This document shows positions 56,262-64,000 of a stretch of 64,000 bases of DNA, one piece after another. How positions within the stretch are numbered: the stretch's first letter is position 1; each line of letters starts with the position of its first letter. Origin of the DNA: Natrialba magadii ATCC 43099 (lineage in GTDB: Archaea > Halobacteriota > Halobacteria > Halobacteriales > Natrialbaceae). The stretch lies in NCBI RefSeq assembly GCF_000025625.1, contig NC_013922.1, positions 1,674,001-1,738,000 of the forward strand. Direction: 5' to 3'. Under the pieces are notes generated by a model. The model was not told where the DNA came from and did not search any database. It saw nothing but the letters and a program-made list of their open reading frames with translations. The position numbers and the translations under genes are program-made.

Positions 56262-59261
56262 CTACCGTATCTCACCGTACGTTCTCACCAGTTCTCCATC
56301 AGCGTAGCGACGCTGTTCGAAGCCGAGCGCGTTACACAGCAGGGTGTGACCCATGAACGACACCGCGTAGTCCGCCATTCCGAACGGATGGAGTTCGGTC
56401 TGCTGGGCCGGTGGGAGCACCGAGCCGACGACGGCGATTTCGCCGGCATCTCCGTTTCCGTTTCCGTTTCCGTTTCCGTTTCCGTTTCCGTCTCCACCTT
56501 CGGCCCCATCGCCATCGCCGGCTGCGGGAAGCAGCCCCGCAGCGACACCCGACTCGAGTTGGGTCGATTCGCCGTCCTGCAGCGCGGCCGTGGTGAACGT
56601 CCCGGCGACGGAACCGCCAGCCGTCTCGAAGGCGTCCACATCGACAATGGTCGCAGGCTGGTCGACGCCAGTCGTGTAGCCGAGCTGTGACCCCTTCCAG
56701 ATCTCCTGCTGCCGGGTTCTGATGCCGGCCAGCAGCGGGTGGTCGAAGTCCCGATCCTCGAGATTGGCGAACGGCACGAGGATGTTCGCGATGTCGTCGG
56801 CCGTGATGGCTGTGGCCCCACCGGTCTCGAGCACCGCGAGCAGGTTGACACCCGAATCCGTGAGGATCAGATCCCCGCCGGCCTCAACGAAGTCCTCGAG
56901 TGCACCGATGTAGTCTGGGTCGTCGATGCCGTCGTCGTGGGAGACGACGACCTTGTCGTAGTGGCGCATGCCGGAGTTCCCCCGGAGGAGGCGGCCGACG
57001 CTCACGTGGTGGACGCTCATGCCGTCCATATCGCCGTCGACGACGTCATCGTCGAGATCCGCGAAGAACTCCATTGGGTTGACCGAGTACTCGCGCTGCT
57101 CGTAGCCGAGCACCTCCACTGGGTCCGGGATCTCCTCGTCGTCCGCCACGTCGACGACCGTCGTGAGGACGTTGAGTTCGGCGTCGCTCTCCGCCTCGAT
57201 AGTCCACTGGCCGGCCTCGGGGCGGCGCACGAAGATTTCCTCGTAGTCGTGCGTTCGCACGGCCTGATTTCGCGGATCAGCCTTCGCGTCGATGTCGATC
57301 TCGTGGACGACGGTTCCGTCAGGGTTTCGGATGCGAACGGTTCCCTCGGTCGCGTTGCCGACGCCCTCGAGGTCGACGAACAGCGAGTGAGAGTCCGCGG
57401 TCGTCTCGGCGCTGAGCTGTGACTGGGTGCCGGGACCCGGCTGGACGACCTCGTGGCGGCGCTGGACCGACGTTGCACGGTCCTGTCCTCTCCCACGGCC
57501 CTGTCCGGGGCCACCACGGCCAGGTCCACCGCGACCGGGCTGGTCGTCGGTGTGTGGCAGCTCAGCTGAGGTGCGCGTCAGTTCGTCCGTCGTGACGTAG
57601 GCAGTGTCCTGGCCACCGGTTTCGACCGTCGCGTGCGTCTCGCGGGCCGTCATCGCAGCGTACTCGCGCATCGAGATCCGGTAGGCCTCCTCGTAGTGGC
57701 GCGTCCAGTAGGGCATCCACTCCTTCTGAGCCGCTACAGAGTGGTTCGAGAGGATGATTTCAGGGGCGACGGTGATCGCACCGAGTCCGCCGAACTCCGC
57801 TGGCTGGCCGGCCCAGCCGAGGAAGCCGCCAGTGATCTGGTAGGACAGCGAGTCGTAGATCGTTCCCCAGTCGAACAGGCCGCCGTAGCTGTCGCCGTCC
57901 GGCACGAACGGCGAGCCGTACATCTCCTCGCCGGCCGTGGCGATGTCATCTGCGACCGCATCGATGTCTCCCCAGAACTCCTGCATTCCCTCGCCGATCT
58001 GGATGTTGACCTCGTCTAAGTCGTGCGTGCCGTCGTGGTCGAACGGCGCGTTCGTCTCGAGGTTGAACACCATGTGATCCGCGGTGTACATCCCGTGGTA
58101 GTCACAGAGGAACGCCACGTTGTCGTACTCGCGGAAGTGCTCGACGATGGCGAGTGAGTCAGGCACGAGGTCGTGGAACTCCTCAGGCGCACCCTCCGGC
58201 TCCGCTGGCCGGAAGCTCGGATTCGTCCAGCCCATCGTCGGATACTGACGGTTGGTGTCGACTGGCTGCCCCTCGAACGTACTCGCGTTGCCACGCTGGA
58301 AGTTGGTATTGTGGTCGGCAACCCACGGAATCTCGGTCTGTGGCTTGCGCGAAACCCAGCCGTCCGGGTTCGTAAACAGGAACAACAAGACGATATCGTC
58401 GAGCAGGTGCTCGAAATCGTCCGCCTCGCCGCGTGCGATTTCCTCGATCAGCCGACAGCCAGCCTCCGTTCCCGCCCGCTCGTCGCCGTGAATGTTGAGC
58501 GAGTAGACGACCTTCTCCTTCGCGGCGAACGACGAGTCGTCCTGCACATCGTTCGTGACTTCCGCAACGTAGACGTCCCGCGGATCGGCGTCCTCGTCGG
58601 TGTACAGATTCGTCCACCCTGGCGACTCGCCGATCGACTGCACCCGAACGCGGTCCGAATGCGTGTCCTCGATGTACTCGAGTGCCTGCACCGTCTCCTC
58701 GTAGGCGATGTAGTCGCGAGCCTCCTCGATTGGCGGGAAGACGCCGTCCGCGTAGGGCTCCTCGAGCGTCCACCAGGGGTTCGAACCGGGTGCGAAGTTC
58801 ATTGCGTCGATACCATCATCGTCGTCGCCATCACCCAGCGCGAGCACGTCCTCGACCTCTGACGCCGTAAGGTGTGCATGTGCAGACAGTGTTGGCGACT
58901 CGCGAGTGACCGCCTTCGGTGCGCGCGATCGGCCTGGGGCTGGCTCCTCCTCGTACTCGTCCGCGAACGCGTCGAAGACGTCCTGATCGGTGAAGACGAT
59001 GCTGGTCGCAGCCTCGTACTCCGCAGGCGTGTGATTCAGGACGTACTCGAGTTCGTCGCTGAGCACGTCGTCACTTACGTCGGCGGTGGCGCTGCCGGGG
59101 AGTGCGAGCGCAGCGCCGGTTGCAACAGAGAGGCTGAGGAACGTTCGTCGGTCGACAGTCGAGTCGGTAAACGTGGCTTGAACACCAGACTCGTCGGTTT
59201 CAGTCGGTGCGTCGGTCCCGTCGGCTATTGTCCTGTATTCGTTGTCTGTATGGTGTGACAT
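56262..59261 (-). CDS. Secreted zinc carboxypeptidase (M14 family)
   Basis: 999 residues with a Tat signal (VDRRTFLSLSVATGAALALP, about 37-56, cut after ATADV). Zinc ligands are in NIHGDERAG (His258, Glu261) and the third His probably in CDYHGMYTADH (about 375-385). The C-terminal half holds beta domains: a DUF-like domain with a jelly-roll (VDLEGVGNATEGTVRIRNPD) and a glutamine-amidotransferase-like fold (DGIDDPDYIGALEDFVEAGG). A linker of alternating Gly and Asn (about 920-945) comes from seven copies of a 6-bp repeat. The ATG at 59261 is preferred to the track-long frame because the Tat signal then lies near the N-terminus, even so 36 residues in. Extracellular protein degradation is the likely role. 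Confidence 0.85.
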   Translation of the reverse strand: MSHHTDNEYRTIADGTDAPTETDESGVQATFTDSTVDRRTFLSLSVATGAALALPGSATADVSDDVLSDELEYVLNHTPAEYEAATSIVFTDQDVFDAFADEYEEEPAPGRSRAPKAVTRESPTLSAHAHLTASEVEDVLALGDGDDDDGIDAMNFAPGSNPWWTLEEPYADGVFPPIEEARDYIAYEETVQALEYIEDTHSDRVRVQSIGESPGWTNLYTDEDADPRDVYVAEVTNDVQDDSSFAAKEKVVYSLNIHGDERAGTEAGCRLIEEIARGEADDFEHLLDDIVLLFLFTNPDGWVSRKPQTEIPWVADHNTNFQRGNASTFEGQPVDTNRQYPTMGWTNPSFRPAEPEGAPEEFHDLVPDSLAIVEHFREYDNVAFLCDYHGMYTADHMVFNLETNAPFDHDGTHDLDEVNIQIGEGMQEFWGDIDAVADDIATAGEEMYGSPFVPDGDSYGGLFDWGTIYDSLSYQITGGFLGWAGQPAEFGGLGAITVAPEIILSNHSVAAQKEWMPYWTRHYEEAYRISMREYAAMTARETHATVETGGQDTAYVTTDELTRTSAELPHTDDQPGRGGPGRGGPGQGRGRGQDRATSVQRRHEVVQPGPGTQSQLSAETTADSHSLFVDLEGVGNATEGTVRIRNPDGTVVHEIDIDAKADPRNQAVRTHDYEEIFVRRPEAGQWTIEAESDAELNVLTTVVDVADDEEIPDPVEVLGYEQREYSVNPMEFFADLDDDVVDGDMDGMSVHHVSVGRLLRGNSGMRHYDKVVVSHDDGIDDPDYIGALEDFVEAGGDLILTDSGVNLLAVLETGGATAITADDIANILVPFANLEDRDFDHPLLAGIRTRQQEIWKGSQLGYTTGVDQPATIVDVDAFETAGGSVAGTFTTAALQDGESTQLESGVAAGLLPAAGDGDGAEGGDGNGNGNGNGNGNGDAGEIAVVGSVLPPAQQTELHPFGMADYAVSFMGHTLLCNALGFEQRRYADGELVRTYGEIR
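56451..56492. repeat. 6-bp tandem repeat (TCCGTT, seven copies) inside the carboxypeptidase gene
   Basis: Seven TCCGTT units in frame encode alternating Gly-Asn on the minus strand. Such an array can change length without frameshift by two residues per unit. Confidence 0.9.
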
Positions 59262-59499
59262 TCTCGGTCCTGTGGGAGTTACCCACGAAAATAACCAATC
59301 ACAATTCCGTATAAGTACAGTGTGGAACGAGAGAACGTCACTGGAATACATATATTTACAATAACAGACGGTGTGACGTCGACGAGTAACTGAACACGGA
59401 GTTCGGAGACAACGCTCAGAAGCGTATTACAGCGGCGCTGCTCTCGGGTATGGGGCAGTCAGAATCGATACACTACCGGCCTGAAGAAGTGGTGTCGAG

Positions 59500-59697
59500 T
59501 TAGAATTCGTGTTCGACGTCGTCCTCGTCTGCTTTTTGGATGATGATTTTCCCGTCCCGAACGCGGACAAAGACTTCGTCACCGATATCCATCCCCGCGA
59601 CTGCGAGTTCATCCTCGTGGAGATTCAGGTGGACGTTGTGATAGTTGCCGTCTTCGTCTTTCGCACCGCTTGGACTCAGCTTCTTTTTCCGTACCAT
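59500..59697 (-). CDS. AbrB/SpoVT-like small DNA-binding protein
   Basis: 65 residues: KKKLSPSGAKDEDGNYHNVH, LDIGDEV-like MDIGDEVFVRVRDGKIIIQK, the swapped-hairpin pattern of AbrB/MazE domains. Widely conserved in haloarchaea as a single gene. CTTAAGTATATCC lies about 30 bp ahead of the ATG on the minus strand. It could be a transcription factor or a nucleoid-associated protein; the partner toxin expected of a MazE-type antitoxin is not present. Confidence 0.8.
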   Translation of the reverse strand: MVRKKKLSPSGAKDEDGNYHNVHLNLHEDELAVAGMDIGDEVFVRVRDGKIIIQKADEDDVEHEF

Positions 59698-59933
59698 CGC
59701 GGGATTCTATTCCGAACTTCGCCGTAGGATATACTTAAGTGTTTTCGACGCCTCGACGAATAACCTTGTTACACACCGGTTGGTCGAGCAATTACACGAC
59801 GGAACCGCAATGTGAACAACTGATAGTGCGGGAAGGTCACTGGCGTACGTACTTAAAGATACCGACGCAGTCGGTCGATTTTCGGGGATATATTTATGTC
59901 GGGCCGTGTGCTGGTTTGGCATGGAGCAAAACC

Positions 59934-60242
59934 ATGGTACGAGAAGACGGTAAACGAAACTTCGCGCTGCGATCGTCGAACGGTGAAGAAGAAAGTGTGT
60001 TCTCTGGGAACACGCCACGGCAGGCAGCACTCAAGGCGGCTCGTCGGCTCGAACCCGGCTCCAGTGAGGATGAGGCCGACCGCACCGAACTCCGACTCCG
60101 GGAGAAGGGGACGGACAAGGTCCATATCTACGACGGCTGGGCCTGGGAAGAGACGGCACCCGACGACAAACCGGACTGGATGCCGAACGAGATCACGGAG
60201 GCGAACGTCTCCAAGAAAGGTATCGATCACCTGGACGAGTAA
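59934..60242 (+). CDS. MC1-type chromosomal protein
   Basis: 102 residues, typical length: MVREDGKRNFALRSSNGEEE, NTPRQAALKAARRLEPG and VHIYDGWAWEE match the DNA-bending chromosomal protein MC1 of methanogens and haloarchaea. TATATTTATG (59890-59899) and TGGAG 9 bases ahead of the ATG give promoter and ribosome binding site. Acts in chromatin architecture and DNA protection. Divergent from the AbrB-like gene, about 235 bp apart. Confidence 0.9.
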   Translation: MVREDGKRNFALRSSNGEEESVFSGNTPRQAALKAARRLEPGSSEDEADRTELRLREKGTDKVHIYDGWAWEETAPDDKPDWMPNEITEANVSKKGIDHLDE

Positions 60243-60352
60243 CGTATTGTCGAGGATTTCGACTCATCGGGCAGTGAGTAACATCACGAGTAGCCACTGC
60301 GCTCGCGCTTTCTCACCCATCGGACGAAGCCGTCGAAGGGCGTCTCAGCTGT

Positions 60353-61189
60353 TCAGTCGGCGTACTCTGCTCGCTCTACTGAGTCACCCGAATCGGTTGG
60401 GCCGCCCGAAGCACTCGACCCACCCGAACCGCCAGAACCGCCAGAACCACCAGAACCGCTCGACCCACCCGAACCGTCCCGACTCCGAGAGCGATCACGG
60501 TCGGTTCCGATCGAGAGCAGCACAGTCGCAGCAGCCGTCTGTGAGAGTGCCGTGCGGCTCCGAACTACGATCGCACCGAAGCCGAGGATGAGGATCACCT
60601 CGACGTAGATCACGACCAGTTGTCCCACGAAATCGTCCGCGAGGCCCGCACCTTGTGCCATGATCCCGGTCGCAACCAGCCCGACCCAGCCGAGCACGAT
60701 GAGATACTTAAGTTTGCTAAACAGCAGTCGTCGTTCAGACTCGAGTGCCGCCGCGGCACGAGTGAAGGGGCCGAACAGGAGGTAGAGCCCGAACCCGAGG
60801 GCCGCGAAGGTTCCGAGGGTCGCGACGAGGGCGAGGGTACCGTCGACGAACCAGCTGCCGAGCGTGATCCAGAGCCGGCCGAGGACAGCGGCAAACAAAA
60901 ACAGCGTGAGCCGTCGGTCGACACCGGCAACTGAACAGACCACGAGGACGATCACGGTCCACATGGCGGTGTAGCCGAGGAACCGAAACAGGTCCGTGTC
61001 CGCGCCGGAGATCCCGTTTACCAGGGCCATCACGACGTACGCCAGCCCCATCGAACCGGCTGCGACGGCTGCAGCGTAGCCGTACTGATTCGGGCCGTCG
61101 GGCAGGGTTCTCGAGTAGCCGACGAAGATAGCTGCGGCCGAAATGAAGACGATACTCGAAACCACGAGCAGCACGAACATGTCGATCAT
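60353..61189 (-). CDS. Opsin-related seven-helix protein lacking the retinal lysine
   Basis: 278 residues with seven hydrophobic helices and a bacteriorhodopsin-like layout. The helix B region YGYAAAVAAGSMGLAYVVMA, helix C RFLGYTAMWTVIVL, helix F LGWVGLVATGIMAQGAG and helix G VEVILILGFGAIVVRSR align with bacteriorhodopsin. At the Schiff-base position (Lys216 in AKVGFG) there is Ile (ILGFG), Asp85 is replaced by Gly, and Trp182, Tyr185, Pro186 and Trp189 are lost, so retinal binding is very unlikely. A Ser/Gly tandem tail (GGSGGSGGSGG) follows. Type 1 opsins of this lysine-less kind are known in haloarchaea; function unknown. Confidence 0.85.
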   Translation of the reverse strand: MIDMFVLLVVSSIVFISAAAIFVGYSRTLPDGPNQYGYAAAVAAGSMGLAYVVMALVNGISGADTDLFRFLGYTAMWTVIVLVVCSVAGVDRRLTLFLFAAVLGRLWITLGSWFVDGTLALVATLGTFAALGFGLYLLFGPFTRAAAALESERRLLFSKLKYLIVLGWVGLVATGIMAQGAGLADDFVGQLVVIYVEVILILGFGAIVVRSRTALSQTAAATVLLSIGTDRDRSRSRDGSGGSSGSGGSGGSGGSGGSSASGGPTDSGDSVERAEYAD

Positions 61190-61535
61190 AACGACTCCCC
61201 GCTGTGTGTGAACGTGGACGGTGGTCGAACGCGGTGCAACGAGTATCGTCTCGAACGGGCGTGTGATCGTGTCATCTGTGGTCGTCTTCGGAGAGCGGTC
61301 GTGAGAGCGGGATGTGCACACGACTGTCTCGACATGAGATAACTGTTATCGCCGATTCGGGAGCGTGAGCACGGACAAAGTCGGTAACGTGAGCACGGGC
61401 GGAGTCGGGAGCGCAGGGACGAACGGACGGTAAAAGGGAGCCAGAGTGGAGATAGTCAACCATACCGATACAAACTCCGGCAATCGTCCGTTCGAACCCC
61501 GGGTATTTTGACCGTCTCTCGGCAAACAGAAGGCG
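61190..61535. other. Intergenic region with short direct repeats
   Basis: 345 bp between two divergent genes. GGAGCGTGAGCACGGAC and a similar CGTGAGCACGGGC (61358-61424) repeat with a period of about 30 bp. GTATTTTGACC at 61503-61513 is about 27-33 bp ahead of pheA, the leaderless-promoter spacing. No gene seen. Confidence 0.6.
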
Positions 61536-62354
61536 ATGACTGCAGTGACTCTCGGCCCAGAAGGAACCTACTCTCACCGGGCGGCCCAGGCGATCGCCGA
61601 CGCAGACGCAATCGACTTTCGCCAGTCCGTCACCTCGATCGTCGACGCCGTCGCGACCGGCGAGTACGACCGCGGCGTGATCCCCATCGAAAACAGCATC
61701 GAGGGCAGCGTCACGGAGAGTCTCGACGCGCTCGCCGAGTACGACGTCGCCGTCGTCCGCGAAATCGTCACGCCGATCAAACACGCACTCCTCGCACAGG
61801 GGCCGGGCTTCGAAACGATCGCCAGCCACTCCCAGGCGCTTGCACAGTGTCGCTCCTATCTCGAGCGCGAGTATCCCGACGCCACGCTCGAAGCCGTCGC
61901 GAGCACGGCCCAGGGCGTCGAGTTCGCCCGCGAAGATCCCACAATCGCCGGCATCGGCCACCCCGCCAACGCCGACAACGCCACCGAACTCGAGGTCCTC
62001 GCCGAAGACATCCAGGATCAAGACTCCAACGCGACACGGTTCTTCGCCGTCGCGCCCGCCGAGGACCGCTCGAAAGGCGGCGGCAAGACAACGCTGGTCG
62101 TCTACCCGAACGCGAACTATCCTGGCCTGCTACTCGAACTCCTCGAACCGTTCGCCGACCGGGATATCAACCTGACCCGCGTCGAGTCCCGGCCGAGCGG
62201 CCGGCGACTCGGAGACTACGTCTTCCACGTCGATATCGAGGCGGGGCTCTACGAGGCGCGGACCAACGAGGCGATTGCCGAACTCGAGGAACTCGCCGAG
62301 AAGGGGTGGGTCCGCCGACTCGGCTCGTACGATCTCGAGCACGTCGTCGAGTGA
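61536..62354 (+). CDS. pheA: Prephenate dehydratase
   Basis: Converts prephenate to phenylpyruvate in phenylalanine synthesis. 272 residues: TLGPEGTYSHRAAQAI (5-20), PIENSIEGSVTESLD (about 50-64) with the catalytic Thr-Arg-Phe in NATRFFAVA (about 166-174), then an ACT domain with ESRPSGRRLGDYVFHVDIE (about 218-236), the Phe-binding feedback site. So Phe inhibition is expected. The chorismate mutase domain of enterobacterial PheA is absent, as is usual in archaea. Single gene, with promoter as described for the upstream region. Confidence 0.95.
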   Translation: MTAVTLGPEGTYSHRAAQAIADADAIDFRQSVTSIVDAVATGEYDRGVIPIENSIEGSVTESLDALAEYDVAVVREIVTPIKHALLAQGPGFETIASHSQALAQCRSYLEREYPDATLEAVASTAQGVEFAREDPTIAGIGHPANADNATELEVLAEDIQDQDSNATRFFAVAPAEDRSKGGGKTTLVVYPNANYPGLLLELLEPFADRDINLTRVESRPSGRRLGDYVFHVDIEAGLYEARTNEAIAELEELAEKGWVRRLGSYDLEHVVE

Positions 62355-62410
62355 CCGCGTCGGTCGAAAGGTCCTCAGCCCACACTGTTAGCAGGAGGCC
62401 TGTTCGGTCG

Positions 62411-62496
62411 CTATAGTAACAACTGCAACTAGTTACACACTGATCGCACAGCAGTCGTGCGATCAGGTGTGCAGTGACTTGCAGTGGCTACTATAG
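62411..62496. repeat. 86-bp palindromic intergenic element with CTATAG ends
   Basis: Both ends read CTATAG(TA). Inside, TGCAACTAGTTACACAC and GTGTGCAGTGACTTGCA are largely complementary, and the centre is ATCGCAC-AGCAGTC-GTGCGAT, a perfect 7-bp stem. The pattern resembles short non-coding palindromes repeated in Natrialbales genomes, possibly MITE-like; no second copy in this window. Confidence 0.7.
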
Positions 62497-62629
62497 TTCT
62501 TTCCACGACACAACCGATTCGACGGGTCGTTCCAACCGGAGCAACTGTCAGTGACTCCTACCGTATCGCACAGCACCAGCAGTCAGGCGCACCGAAACGC
62601 GTTTCCGCACGATCCCAGTACGACCGGAC

Positions 62630-63085
62630 ATGCCACTCGAGACAGGCGACGACGCACCCGACGTGACCGCACCGAATCAGGACGGCGAGACAGTCTCGCC
62701 TGCGTTCGACGACCCGACGGTCCTCTACTTCTACCCGCGGGACGACACCCCCGGTTGTACGACCGAGGCCACCCAGTTCCAGCGCGAGCGAGACACCTAC
62801 CGCGAGGCCGGCGTCGACGTCTACGGCGTCTCGACCGACGACGTCGACTCCCACCAGTCGTTCGCCGAGGCGGAAGGACTCGAGTTCGACCTGCTCGCGG
62901 ATCCCGACGGCGCGGTCGCGGCTGCCTTCGAGGTCGACGTTGAGGATGGTGCGGTTGCGCGAACGACGTTTCTGCTCGCCGACGGCGAGGTGCAGGCGGT
63001 GTACGAAAGCGTCGATCCGGATGGGCACGCGCGCGATGTGTTGCTTGATGCGATGGACGAGGGGCTCGTGACGCTGCCAGAGTGA
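62630..63085 (+). CDS. Peroxiredoxin (Bcp/PrxQ type), single-cysteine
   Basis: 151 residues. YFYPRDDTPGCTTEATQF (about 33-50) carries the peroxidatic Cys43 with its Thr/Pro/Arg surroundings. The resolving Cys five residues later in typical PrxQ (CTxExC) is Ala here, and the protein has no other Cys, so it must be recycled by an external thiol partner. Reduces peroxides. Confidence 0.9.
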   Translation: MPLETGDDAPDVTAPNQDGETVSPAFDDPTVLYFYPRDDTPGCTTEATQFQRERDTYREAGVDVYGVSTDDVDSHQSFAEAEGLEFDLLADPDGAVAAAFEVDVEDGAVARTTFLLADGEVQAVYESVDPDGHARDVLLDAMDEGLVTLPE

Positions 63086-63180
63086 GTGGCGTAAGGGCTA
63101 TCGCACCCGAAGATGGGAACGACGGTTCTGTTGTTCGTATGCGGGCAGAATTTATGCCTGTCGAACACCTACGCACAGGT

Positions 63181-63603
63181 ATGCGCCGAAACCCGTTCGA
63201 CGAAATCGAGGAGATGCTCGACCGCGTCAGCAAGCAGGTCGAGGAGGGGATGGCCGGCGGCGGCCTGCAGGTACCCGGCTCCGTCCCGGTAGATGTCGCC
63301 GATCGCCACGACGAGTACGTGGTGACGGCCGATCTGCCGGGCTACGACGTCGAGGATATCGACCTCACGCTCACGGACGGGACGCTCCGTCTCGAGGCGA
63401 CCCGCACGGACGAGGAGGAAGAACACGTCGAGGGGCGGTACCTCCGACGCGAGCGGACGCGAAAGTCGGCAAACCGCCAGATTCGACTCCCGGATCCGGT
63501 CGACGAGGACGCGGTCGATGCCGGCTACGAGAACGGCGTGTTGACCGTTCGACTGCCGAAAGAGTCGACTGACGAGGAGTCGAAGCAGATCGATATCGAG
63601 TAG
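63181..63603 (+). CDS. Small heat-shock protein (Hsp20/alpha-crystallin)
   Basis: 140 residues. N-terminal arm RRNPFDEIEEMLDRVSKQVE, alpha-crystallin core with DEYVVTADLPGYDVEDIDLT and NGVLTVRLPK (about 119-128), and a C-terminal IDI that fits the I-x-I tail needed for oligomer assembly. The ATG at 63181 matches family starts; an in-frame ATG at 63154 or earlier would add an unlikely tail. ATP-independent chaperone. Confidence 0.92.
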   Translation: MRRNPFDEIEEMLDRVSKQVEEGMAGGGLQVPGSVPVDVADRHDEYVVTADLPGYDVEDIDLTLTDGTLRLEATRTDEEEEHVEGRYLRRERTRKSANRQIRLPDPVDEDAVDAGYENGVLTVRLPKESTDEESKQIDIE

Positions 63604-63877
63604 CCGAATAGTCGAGTGGTGAGTAGTCGAGAAGTCGAATAGTCGAGAGAGCCCCACAGCAGACACGACACCGCGAACACTGCTTTTCGATTCGACGAGT
63701 CACGCTGACCGAGTCAGCAGCGCCGGCCTCGTCGCCGAGTGACCGGATGTTCGCTCGGTCGTGCGAACTGACCTGGATTCAAACACAGGAAGCAAGGAAA
63801 CGGACGAAGACGGCGTCGAGCGCCGGCAAGTGATGGAAAGTTATACAGCCTCGACGCTCTCAGAGCTATATAAGCAA
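63604..63877. other. Intergenic region before leuS
   Basis: 274 bp. AATAGTCGAG, GAGTAGTCGAG and AATAGTCGAGAG form an imperfect decamer repeat at 63607-63653 just after the Hsp20 gene. TTATACAG at 63841 and CTATATAAG at 63866 are TATA-like boxes for leuS. Confidence 0.6.
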
Positions 63878-64000
63878 ATGAGCGACGCGGGATACGACCA
63901 CGCAGCAGTCGAGCAACGCTGGCAGGCCGCGTGGGACGACGCGGACGCGTATCGGACATCGGACGACGTCGACGATCCGACGTACGTCCTCGGGATGTAT
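63878..64000 (+). CDS. leuS: Leucine-tRNA ligase, N-terminal fragment (cut by the window edge)
   Basis: 41 codons reach the window end: MSDAGYDHAAVEQRWQ... followed by DDPTYVLGMY, which matches the start of haloarchaeal leucyl-tRNA synthetase just ahead of the HIGH-type motif. A longer in-frame start at 63833 (adding MESYTASTLSELYKQ) is possible, but the TATA-like boxes at 63841 and 63866 lie inside it, so the start at 63878 is preferred. Confidence 0.8.
   Translation, partial: MSDAGYDHAAVEQRWQAAWDDADAYRTSDDVDDPTYVLGMY

Noticed and set aside
59500-59697. AbrB-like protein considered as an antitoxin
   Set aside because: No adjacent small toxin-like gene; the next gene is the divergent MC1 gene.
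61488-61505. GTTCGAACC sequence resembling a tRNA T arm
   Set aside because: No flanking stems or acceptor/anticodon arms can be formed around it.

Overview
The window is chromosomal DNA of a halophilic archaeon (class Halobacteria, most likely order Natrialbales). The evidence is high GC, strongly acidic proteins, twin-arginine signal peptides on most exported proteins, leaderless promoters, an MC1 chromatin protein, and an rRNA operon ordered 16S - tRNA-Ala - 23S - 5S - tRNA-Cys. I cannot name the species from sequence alone.

Layout. 1-6530: an accessory module on the minus strand, running off the left edge. Nearly every gene overlaps the next by a few bases. It encodes a 76-residue protein ending in a PCNA-binding-like motif, an HNH protein with two helix-turn-helix repeats, a 1171-residue primase-polymerase/helicase fusion, a winged-helix regulator, two small zinc-site proteins and two small membrane proteins. 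It looks like the replication end of an integrated plasmid or provirus and stops just downstream of tRNA-Cys. 6595-12310: the rrn operon (minus), with long processing stems around 16S and 23S, hairpins around 5S and tRNA-Cys, and three TATA-like boxes upstream. 12970-14124: a regulator/membrane-protein pair and a Tat lipoprotein.

14470-21203: a 2-oxoacid dehydrogenase complex (E1 alpha, E1 beta, E2 with two subunit-binding domains, E3) plus lipoyl synthase, i.e. the enzyme complex and the maker of its cofactor. 21339-26709: MATE exporter, PH-domain membrane protein, membrane protein and a Ski2/Hel308-type helicase. 26710-28500: a small AT-rich island with two exported proteins of unknown function. 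28535-33053: HAD phosphatase, DJ-1/PfpI protein, MazG-like pyrophosphatase, HD phosphohydrolase, P-loop kinase. 33193-36357: phosphonate-type ABC importer (phnD-phnC-phnE). 36564-40800: HD hydrolase, NucS-N-domain/zinc-finger protein, tRNA-splicing endonuclease, divergent tubulin/FtsZ homologue.

40998-49103: a MoxR-DUF58-DUF4129 membrane cluster without a transglutaminase gene. 49222-56230: trpS, an acidic protein of unknown function, and pheST. pheST is preceded by a possible 28-codon leader ORF with three Phe codons near its end, followed by hairpins that exclude each other; this is the most interesting candidate in the window. 56262-64000: secreted M14 carboxypeptidase, AbrB-like protein, MC1, an opsin homologue lacking the retinal lysine, prephenate dehydratase, a palindromic repeat element, peroxiredoxin, Hsp20 and the start of leuS.
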